Part shown: positions 17,764 through 26,800 of the stretch, in pieces | Position numbering within the stretch: position 1 is the stretch's first letter | Layout of the letters: each line of letters opens with the position of its first letter | Assembly: GCA_035647615.1 (NCBI GenBank) | Contig: DASRND010000034.1 | Location: 1 to 64,000, forward strand | Length of the DNA stretch: 64,000 nucleotides | Origin: Bacteroidales bacterium | GTDB taxonomy: Bacteria; Bacteroidota; Bacteroidia; Bacteroidales; 4484-276 | Reading direction: 5' to 3' | Made by a program: the position numbers and the translations under genes | Notes under the pieces: model-generated | Seen by the model: the letters and a program-made list of their open reading frames with translations, nothing else | What the model was told of the DNA's origin: nothing | Database searches by the model: none

Positions 17764-18234
17764 CTACCAATTCTTATATGGGTTTTTTGATAGTCGCGCA
17801 TTGTAATAGCGTGTCTTGCCGGTCACCTCTTTGCCCAGCCAATCTGGCTTTTCGAAAGGATGATCCTCGGACGGAAGTTCGATTTCAGCTATGATCAGGC
17901 CTTTGTTGTCTCCGTGAAATTCGTCCACTTCAAATTTTAATCCGCCGGCCTCGGGAACGATATTGCGTGTTTTGTCTATTATTCCTGGCTCGCAAAGTTC
18001 GAGGAGTTCTTTGGCCTCTTCAATCGTGATTTCCTTTTCCCATTCGTAGCGGCTTGCGCCCGATGCGCTGCCAATGCCTTTGATGGTTAAATAGCCATTG
18101 TTGCCCATGATGCGCACCCGCACCGTGCGCTCGGGTACAGAGGATAAAAAGCCCTGAATGATCCGGGTTTTCGTGCTTACGAAAGGATGAAAGTCGCCTT
18201 TCACCAAAAATTTGCGTTCGATTTCTTGTGCCAT
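17764..18234 (-). CDS. CYTH-domain protein (triphosphate tunnel metalloenzyme)
   Basis: A 156-residue cytoplasmic protein of the CYTH/triphosphate tunnel family, which binds inorganic polyphosphate or triphosphates with divalent metal. The hallmark ExExK is at residues 4-8 (EIERK), followed by FLVKGDF, RVRIMGNNGYLTIKG, SRYEWEKEI, KFEVDEFHGDNKGLIIAEIEL and GKEVTGKTRYYNARLSKNPY. Lines of alternating charged residues match the tunnel strands. Short bacterial members of this size are usually tripolyphosphatases rather than adenylate cyclases (family knowledge), but activity is not proved. It lies 55 bases after the GH125 gene on the same strand and may be read from the same transcript. Confidence 0.9.
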   Translation of the reverse strand: MAQEIERKFLVKGDFHPFVSTKTRIIQGFLSSVPERTVRVRIMGNNGYLTIKGIGSASGASRYEWEKEITIEEAKELLELCEPGIIDKTRNIVPEAGGLKFEVDEFHGDNKGLIIAEIELPSEDHPFEKPDWLGKEVTGKTRYYNARLSKNPYKNW

Positions 18235-18289
18235 GTTGGTTTTTAATTTGCTGGTTTTTTATCAATAATTCCTGTTGCTCGCTATTGTT

Positions 18290-19753
18290 CTAAATTCTTT
18301 TGTCCAAACCATTGAAATCCTTTATCGATAGTATTTCCCTGCGCTCGTTATAGATTTTGATGATCAACTCACCGAAAAGCGTGTTGGCCCAGGCAAACCA
18401 CGAGCGGTTATAGTCGGCAGGATTATCTTTATGGAAAGCTTCGTGCATAAATCCTGTGCCGGCGTGGGTTTGCCGAAGCATAGCAAGGCATTTTATAATT
18501 TCATCATCGTCGGTGCTGGTCATGGCGCGGAGGATAATTCCCATCGGCCAGATTTTCTCTTTCCCCGTATGCGGACTTGCCTGCCCTTCGGCTGTACGTC
18601 CTTTTAAATACCAGGGATTGGAATCGTTCAGCAAAAACCTTCGGGTGTTTTTGTATAAAATATCATCCGGTTTGTGTGCGCCCAGATAGGCCAGCGACAT
18701 GAGCGAGGGAACGTTGGCATCATCCATAAAAAGCCGGTTGCCAAATCCGTCCACTTCGTAGGCATATATTTCGCTAAAATCCTGATGCGTGGCAATTGCG
18801 TACTTTCTTACGGCTGCATCCACCTCATTGGCCAACGCGGCGCATTCGTCGGCAAAGAGTTTATCATTCAGTACATTTTTATAAATTTCGGTCAACTGGC
18901 GCAAAGAGATTACTGCGAAAATATTTGAAGGAATCAAAAAGGGAAAGAGCGTTGCGTCATCGGAAGGTCGAAACATGGAAGCGATCATTCCCACCGGCCT
19001 GATGGGTCTGCCCGTGCCGTTAAAAATAGGCGCATCAATCATTTGCGTGGTTTCCCTTACAAAAAAGTAGGGGGAGGTTCCATCTTTGCGTTGCTCGGTT
19101 TTAAAAGTTTTTACGATCAGTCGCATGGCCTCATCCCAAACCTTATCAAAAATGGAAGCGTCGCCACTCAATTTGTAATATTCGTGCGACAACCGAACCA
19201 CGTAGCACAACGAATCGATTTCCCACTTTCGCTCGTGTACACCGGGTATTGGCGAGGGCTTGTCGCTTTTCCAATCCGATTCTTTATCCAAATCTTTATA
19301 AAAAGCATTGGCGTACGGGTCTTTCAAAACACATTTTACCTGACGGTTTACCAGGCCTTTGATGAGCAACCTGAGTTTCTCGTCTTTTCCGATCAACGGC
19401 ATATATGGCCACACCTGGGCTGTGGAATCGCGAAGCCACATTGCGTCGATGTCGCCGGTGATGATGAAAGTATCCGGCTTGCCATCGATGATTTCAAAGT
19501 CGATAGTGGTGTCCAAAGTATTGGGGTAGCAATTCTCAAACATCCAGGCAAGCTCCTGGTCGCTGATGGCTGCTTTTACCTCAGCCAACAAACCTTCAAC
19601 CGCCGGGCTGGTAAAAGTTCTTGCTGATAATGGCGGCCGGTTGGAAATAAATTTTTCTCCCGGGACTATCACAGAAGCCATCGAATGGAAAGAAGCCATG
19701 CTAAGTCCTCCGATGGCCAGGCTGTTTTTGATAATGAAATCGCGTCTGTTCAT
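18290..19753 (-). CDS. Glycoside hydrolase family 125 exo-alpha-1,6-mannosidase-like protein
   Basis: A 487-residue protein of GH125, metal-independent enzymes that remove non-reducing alpha-1,6-linked mannose, for example from N-glycans. Visible family features are DAMWLRDSTAQVWPYMPL (about 104-121), VPSLMSLAYLGA, GTGFMHEAFHKDNP and the C-terminal SWFAWANTLFGELI. Full length fits the family plus leader. The N-terminus MNRRDFIIKNSLAIGG has a twin-arginine-like signal, so export to the periplasm by Tat is likely. No SusC/SusD or other polysaccharide-utilisation genes are nearby, so it is an orphan glycosidase. A -7 box lies at 19782-19789. Confidence 0.9.
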   Translation of the reverse strand: MNRRDFIIKNSLAIGGLSMASFHSMASVIVPGEKFISNRPPLSARTFTSPAVEGLLAEVKAAISDQELAWMFENCYPNTLDTTIDFEIIDGKPDTFIITGDIDAMWLRDSTAQVWPYMPLIGKDEKLRLLIKGLVNRQVKCVLKDPYANAFYKDLDKESDWKSDKPSPIPGVHERKWEIDSLCYVVRLSHEYYKLSGDASIFDKVWDEAMRLIVKTFKTEQRKDGTSPYFFVRETTQMIDAPIFNGTGRPIRPVGMIASMFRPSDDATLFPFLIPSNIFAVISLRQLTEIYKNVLNDKLFADECAALANEVDAAVRKYAIATHQDFSEIYAYEVDGFGNRLFMDDANVPSLMSLAYLGAHKPDDILYKNTRRFLLNDSNPWYLKGRTAEGQASPHTGKEKIWPMGIILRAMTSTDDDEIIKCLAMLRQTHAGTGFMHEAFHKDNPADYNRSWFAWANTLFGELIIKIYNERREILSIKDFNGLDKRI

Positions 19754-19781
19754 TTGCTATAAAAAATCAAAAGTTGAATCA

Positions 19782-19789
19782 CAAATCTA
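19782..19789 (-). promoter_or_regulatory. -7 box for the GH125 gene
   Basis: Minus-strand TAGATTTG (19789-19782) lies 28 bases before the GH125 ATG and just beyond the premature stop of the truncated DUF1016 gene. Confidence 0.45.
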
Positions 19790-19794
19790 AAGGG

Positions 19795-20217
19795 TTAGTA
19801 CCGCTGGGTTTGTCTGACACTCCATTTCTCTTCAGCTATTTTGTAAACATAAAACATTTTTTGTTCTTGAGTCTTTAAAGAGAATAGCTGCATGAAATGC
19901 GTCCAACTCAATTGTGTCATCAGTGATGTCACAATCTCAATATTGGGAAATTCTTCAGCAAATTGCATCATTCTCCGCAAGTTGCGAATTTCAAAGCTTT
20001 TACTAAAAGCCTCAGCTAATTGTCGTGCCACTGAAACGACAATTTTTTTTCCATACTCTGCCCGTTCATTCTTCAGAACATGCTCGTTGGTTTTTTTGCC
20101 AACATGCCAATACGTTATGGTAAGGGCACTGTTCACCTGCGAAACTGCCTGCTGTTTCCCGTGCTCTATAATTTGCGCAAGGTCGCTGAATAGTAATTTT
20201 TCAATTTCGTTGCTCAT
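19795..20217 (-). pseudogene. Truncated DUF1016 (YhcG-type PDDEXK nuclease) N-terminal fragment
   Basis: A 140-residue frame matching the N-terminal half of DUF1016/YhcG nucleases: LALTITYWHVG-like ALTITYWHVGKKT, then YGKKIVVSVARQLAEAF, NLRRMMQFAEEFP and LSWTHFMQLF. Intact family members are about 330-380 residues and carry the PD-(D/E)xK nuclease in the C-terminal half. Here the reading breaks off just after EEKWSVRQ, where relatives continue with WSVREL-type sequence, and ends RY-stop. The nuclease domain is missing, so the product cannot cut DNA. A minus-strand TACTTTTG lies at 20340-20333, so the fragment may still be transcribed. Confidence 0.75.
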
Positions 20218-20523
20218 AATTAAGGCATTTTAAAATTTAATGCCCGAATCGCACATTTTCAGTACAATGGTGACTTTCGGATGCAAGGCTTTTTACATCC
20301 ACATTTCTTATAACCTTCTATTTACACTAAGGCAAAAGTATCAAATTTACGAAGCCTTTCCACTAGCAAAAACCCACTTCGCTTCAAATCTGAAGTTTTA
20401 TCGCATTTGAGCCTCCTCATTTCCAGCCTCTTTGGCTTTGTCTATTGTTTGTCTATTGCCATAATTTGGCTAATGCTGAACCCTGTTCTACTTTCACCAT
20501 TGCAAATTAAAACGCACCCGATT
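20218..20523. other. Intergenic spacer with one minus-strand promoter box
   Basis: 306 bases between the truncated DUF1016 gene and the acylphosphatase. The only signal seen is TACTTTTG on the minus strand at 20340-20333, about 115 bases before the DUF1016 ATG. No plus-strand TAnnTTTG box and no hairpin were recognised. Confidence 0.4.
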
Positions 20524-20787
20524 ATGAAACACATTCAAATAATTATTTCGGGAAATGTCGAAGATACCGGCTTCCGGTTTTATGCACTACGCGGCGCCAG
20601 CATGCTGGGAATTTTTGGGTGCGTGATGATAAGGCAGGAGCAGTTGGTGGTGGAGGCCGAAGGGGAAGAGAGCCGGCTTGATGCTTTTGTAGAATGGTGC
20701 AACAAAGGGCCTGAAAGCGCCATTGTAACCTCACTCGTTACAAACGAAAAACCTGTTTTTGGATACGATGATTTCAAAATTCTTTAA
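20524..20787 (+). CDS. Acylphosphatase-like protein, catalytic Asn replaced
   Basis: An 87-residue protein of the acylphosphatase fold, starting MKHIQIIISGNVEDTGFRFYA. The phosphate-binding loop with its arginine (GFR, R18) is present but departs from the usual GxVQGVxFR. The second catalytic motif, normally GWVRN followed by a DGSVE-like turn, reads FGCVMIRQEQLVVEAEG, so the catalytic asparagine position is isoleucine or nearby. VEAEGEESRLDAFVEWCNKGP matches the second half of the family. It may be inactive or changed in function. ATG at 20524 is chosen because residues before it have no family match. The giant surface-protein gene starts 16 bases after its stop. Confidence 0.8.
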   Translation: MKHIQIIISGNVEDTGFRFYALRGASMLGIFGCVMIRQEQLVVEAEGEESRLDAFVEWCNKGPESAIVTSLVTNEKPVFGYDDFKIL

Positions 20788-20803
20788 CCTAATACTTAAT
20801 ATT

Positions 20804-23800
20804 ATGAAAAAAATTGTACTTTTTTTATCAGTAGCTCTTCTGTGGGGTGCTGTGGCAGCCCAGAACAGAGACCTTGTGAACCTCAAACTGCAGCAGGATG
20901 AAAAGCTGGTGCAGCTTGCACAGGAAACCCTTATCAGCATGGAAGCCGACAAGGCTGAAGCCATTCAAATGGCAACACAAAAAAACTGGGCGCCAGAAGC
21001 CGAAACAGAGGATTATCCAACTCGGGGGGTGACCGCTACGAACGTTTGGACTGGCGCTTTTAACTATTACTGGCACAATGCAGGCAACTGGAGCCTTGGC
21101 CATATCCCCACGGCCACCGAAGATGTGATTATGACGTCGGCGGGTTATCACCCTCCCAGTGTTGCCAGTAGTTATGATGAAGCCTGTAGGGATCTTACCA
21201 TCCAAAGCGGTGCAGGACTTATTATTGCTGGATTGACCCTGACGGTTAATGGCAATCTGACTATAAGTGGAAATCTGGAAATGAATAACGCTACAGGTGT
21301 GCTTACTGTTTATGGCAATGTAACCTGGAAAGCCAATTCAACAGCAGGCTTTACAGCCGCTGCGCCATTTCATGTACATGGAGAGTGGCTTTTTGAAAGT
21401 GGAGCCAATGCTAATCTGGCCAATGGTACCATTTTATTCTGGGGAACAACAGATAAATATATTACCAGCAATTCATTAACCAGCTCATTTAACAATGTCG
21501 GAAGCTACAAATCAGGTGGTGCAAAACTTGGTATCAGTTATAATTCAACACAAGCCCTGAAGATAAATGGAGATATCTATGTGCATCCGGGGGCAATCTT
21601 TGGCATTTACAATACTAAGGATGTTAAATTGAAGGGAAGTATAAATTCAAACGGATCCTTTATCTGCAGCTTTGGTAAACTTGTTCTGAATGGAGCTTCA
21701 CAATCCCTGCGGATGAACGTGGATAATTATTTCAATAACCTTACCTTCAACCAGAGTGGTACCGTAATTGTCAATACCTCAAACACCAATGTCCTGAATG
21801 TTAAAAAGGATGTGGTGATATCCTCCGGAGTTTTCAGTTTGCAGGATAGGACTATGAAAGTTGGTGGAAACTGGACTAACAATGTGGGAACATCTGCATT
21901 TAACGAAGGTACCAGTCGCGTGATATTTAATGGCACCGGTCACAATTATGTAAAAACCAGCGAAACCTTTAATATCATCGAAGCCAACATGGGTAATGCC
22001 TTGCGAGTGGATAATGCAAGCAGTGTTGTAACATGTAATCAATACGACTGGACAACTGGAGGTATTGATGTGGTGGCCGGAACATTTACTGCTTTAGATC
22101 TTTTTGATAACGGGCTTTACGGCAGCTTCTACGTAAACCCCGGCGGGGTGATAAACCTCACCAACGATAGCTGGGTTGACCTGAATGGGGAAATCCATAA
22201 TTTTGGCGGAACCATCAATGTTTCGGGTACAGTGAGTGACTGGCCTTATACCAACGATGCTCTGATTGAAATGACCAGCGGGGTAATCGATTTCAAAACC
22301 TGCGGGATCTCCATAAGGAATAATGCACGTACCTTAACCACCAACATTAGCGGCGGCACTATTCGCATGGCCAACAATTTTAAAAACGAAAGGACAGATG
22401 TCAGCCTCTCAAGCTTAACTGTGGAAATGTATGGCCCAAGCGATGCTACCTTGTTCCTTGCCGAGGGCAAACCCATTCGATATTTAAAAGTGGACAAAGT
22501 AGCGAGTGATGGGATGCCCCCATCACAACAGCAAAACCGCGATGGAAGCCTGCCCACAGATAACAGCAAGGCTAATAATGTGAATCTCGTTTCCGATATT
22601 ATTGTAAACGACGATGTAAACATCAATGGTGGTTCATTAAGCTTGAATAGTTTTGAAGCTACTGTAAATAATTATCTTGTTGTTGATGATGGCGGAACCC
22701 TAATTATGGACAATCCGGCAGATGTAATAAATATGATCTATAAATATAGTCATTTGATTGTAAAAGAGGGAGGTTCCGCATTACTTTCTGCGGGTAATAT
22801 TTATACCCAGGGTTGGATTCTTCCGCATGAGGGTAGCAGTTTTACAGCATCCCCTTACAATACCATTACCTTTACAGGAACTACCGGCGGTGGCCCATCA
22901 TGCTTTGAACCCACAGCGGTTTATGGAAATATTGTAATCAACAAAAATCCCGGGCAAACTACCTATATCGATAATTTGGCCACAGAGCCTGTGGTAGTAG
23001 ATGGCAATGTTACAATAAACGCTGGTAACATTTTTGAGCTGCAAAATAACACCTTAAATGTGCATGGCATCCTAACAGATAATGCCACCAGTTCGATTGT
23101 AGTTTACGATGTTTCAAAAAACCTGGCAGAATCATCCAGCACTCTGCTACCGGAGCAGCAAACAAATAAGGAATCCCGGGCCGGAACCCTCGAAATCGAC
23201 ACCGATTTTACGCTCAATGGCTTGCTCGATATTGCTGATGGAAATGTAAACGTACATGGCCGCTTTACCATGGCTGCAACCGGCTCGTTGATTATCGATG
23301 GCGGCACATTTATCGCCGACAGTCCCCATGTATACAAAGGCTGGGAATTCATACATGGCAACCTGCAAATGAGCGATGGCCTTTTTGAAATTACCCACAA
23401 CAGCATCTACTTTAGTAACACGGCTAATACTTCTATTAGCGGAGGTATTCTTAGAAGCGGTGGAGCTTTTTATGCTACCGGCGCAGGAGTATTTGAACCT
23501 ACAGGAGGCACTGTCGAAATAATCGGCAACACCTCTGATGGCACGATTTACTGTTCCGGTGGAAATTATTTTTACAATCTGCTTATCAACAAAGGCGTTG
23601 CTGATGACGCACCGCCCACGCCTTTGTTCGACCGGGAAGGAAACCCAATAGAGCAAACCAGGGGGAATACTGTTTTTGTATCTGACCTTGGCTCCCAGAT
23701 TACTATCCTGGGCGATCTGACGATCGATGCCGGCACTTTAAATTCAAATAACCAAACAATAAGCATCGGCGGCGATTGGCTTAATAATGTGGGCGTATCA

Positions 23801-26800
23801 GCATTTGATGAAACCGCCGGCCGTGTAATATTTAACGGAACCGACCCACAGTTTTGTTCTACCGAGAATTTTAATATTCTTGAAATCAATAAGCCTTCTG
23901 AACTTTTATATAGCGTGGGTTCCAGCACCATCAATTGCGAGATTTACGACTGGACAAGCGGAGGACTTTGGATATCTCCCGGCAACTTTAGCGCTGCCGA
24001 TCTGGCTGATGACGGGCTATTCGGATCGTTCGCCATTTTTGGTGGAACAATGGACTTGCACCAGGATGCCTTGCAGTATGTTGACCTCAATGGAGAGATC
24101 ATTGTTGGCTACGACGCAACATTAAATGTTTACGGTGGTTACGGAGATAGCTGGTGGCCATACGGCGGTGACGCATCCATTACAATGGCGCATCCAACTG
24201 GTGTGCTCGATTTTAAAGATGTGGGAATTATTGTTAACAATTCTTACTCCTACACATTTACCGAGAACATTACTAATGGCACCATCAGAACGGCAGGAAA
24301 CTTTATAGCTGAAAATGCTGCTTTCACTCCATTAGGTGGAACTATTGAGTTGTATGGTGGCATTGATGCAGGAATTATAAATATTGCGGGGAGTTATTTT
24401 CATAATCTCACCATCAACAAATCAGGAGGCTCCGATGGAGGCCCTGAGCCGCTCATTACTCAGGATCGCAATGGACAAACAATAACGCTTTCGCGAGCCA
24501 ATCAGGTTAATCTCGGTGGTGATGTTTTTGTTAATGGCAATCTGACGGTCAATGCCGGAAAACTAAATATAGGAACCGCCGACTACGACATGACGTGTAT
24601 TGGTAGCGCCAGCATCGAAAATGGCGCCACGCTCGAAATGTCGGCTTCAACTCAATTAAAACTCAATACCTCGCTGACGGTGAAAAATGGAGGAACCTTC
24701 CGGTCAACGGGCGCTGCTGGTCTTGAAAACCTGGTTACACACGCTGTCGCAACAAACCGTTATCTATTCGACGTTCAGTCGGGTGCCAATATTGCCGCCT
24801 CCAACACCATTTTTGAATACATGGGTGCAAATGGTATTAATATCGCCAGCGGCGCAGTGGTTGACCCTGCACAGGCGTTCAACAACTGTACTTTCCGCCA
24901 GGGCGCGTCAGCAAATACATTACTCACCATGAACAGCTCACAAACGCTCGAATGCACCGGAGCTGTGTTCCCGGCCAACAATTGGGGCGGAACCTACAAT
25001 GTGAAGAAATCTGTTAATGCAGGCCGCATAACCTTTAATGATTACAGCGGTGGCTTTGCCGGTGCTGCCTACGAGAGCGACCCATACAACAGAATCGATT
25101 GGTTTACGCCGGGGCTTTCAGCTTCGCCGCTTACGCTAAATGTAACTCCTCCGGCAGGAACAGCTATCATCAACGTCACCTCCAACCTTGCCTGGACGGC
25201 TACCGAAAGTAGTGCATGGTTTTCAATCAGCCCATCCTCAGGAACCAATAACGGAACCATCACGGTTACTTATAACCAAAACACATCAGCCTCCGGACGT
25301 TCGGGAACCATCACTATTTCCGCTCCTTCCGTACCCAATGTTATCGTAACGGTGAATCAGGCAGGAGCAACATTGGCTGTAACGCCCGCCTCACAAAACG
25401 TAACTGCACCAGCAGGAACTACTACTTTTAGCGTAAGCTCTAATACCTTGTGGACGGTAAGCGAAAGCGTTTCCTGGTTTACCGTGGCGCCGATGAGCGG
25501 CACAGCCAACGGAACACTCACGGTAAATTATGAGCAAAACACAGCGACAACACCACGCACCGGGCAAATTACCGTTTCCTCAACAGGACTTCCAAATGTT
25601 GTTGTAACCGTAAGCCAGGCTGGTGCAGGAGCAACACTTACTGTAACTCCAACCAACCGTGACGTGACTGCAGCATCGGGACAAACCACCTTTGGCGTTG
25701 CTTCCAATACTTCATGGACGGTGAGTAAGAATGTTATCTGGCTAACCGTATCTCCCATGAGTGGCTCCTCAAATGGAACCCTTACGGTAAATTATGAGCA
25801 AAACACTTCGATAACTCCGCGTACAGGACAAATTACCGTTACCGTCGCCGGACTCACACCAGTAGTGGTAACGGTGAGCCAGGCCGGTGCAGGAGCAACA
25901 CTTACGGTTACTCCGGCAAACCGTGATGTGACTGCAGCAGCGGGACAAACTACTTTCAGCGTTGCCTCCAATACTTCGTGGACGGTGAGTAAGAATGTTA
26001 TCTGGCTAACCGTATCTCCCATGAGTGGCTCCTCAAATGGAACCCTTACGGTAAATTATGAGCAAAATACTTCGATAACTCCGCGTACAGGACAAATTAC
26101 CGTTACCGTCGCCGGACTCACACCAGTAGTGGTAACGGTGAGCCAGGCCGGTGCAGGAGCAACACTTACAGTTACTCCGGCAAACCAGGCTGTAACTTCC
26201 GGCGCTGGATCAACCAACTTTACCGTTGCCTCCAATACTTCGTGGACGGTGAGCGAGAACGTTTCCTGGCTAACCGTATCTCCCATGAGTGGCTCCGCAA
26301 ATGGAACCCTCACGGTAAATTATGATCAAAATACTTCGATAACTCCGCGTACAGGACAAATTACCGTTACCGTCGCCGGACTCACACCAGTAGTGGTAAC
26401 GGTGAGCCAGGCCGGTGCAGGAGCAACACTTACTGTTACTCCGGCAAACCGTGATGTGACTGCAGCAGCGGGACAAACTACTTTCAGCGTTGCCTCCAAT
26501 ACTTCGTGGACGGTGAACAAGAATGTTATCTGGCTAACGGTATCTCCCATGAGTGGCTCCTCAAATGGAACCCTCACGGTAAATTATGAGCAAAACACTT
26601 CGATAACTCCGCGTACAGGACAAATTACCGTTACCGTCGCCGGACTCACACCAGTAGCGGTAACGGTGAGCCAGACCGGTGCAGGAGCAACACTTACTGT
26701 TACTCCGGCAAACCATGATGTGACTGCAGCAGCGGGACAAACCACCTTTGGCGTTGCTTCAAATACCAGTTGGGGTATTACCGAAAGCGTTGCCTGGTTT

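Noticed and set aside
19043..19627. A 194-codon plus-strand frame over the GH125 gene
   Set aside because: It lies inside the clear mannosidase gene on the other strand and shows no domain.
9587..20217. A defence island suggested by the HsdR-N and DUF1016 proteins
   Set aside because: The HsdR-N gene sits in a conserved housekeeping context, DUF1016 is truncated, the two are 10 kb apart, and no methylase, specificity subunit or other defence gene is near.
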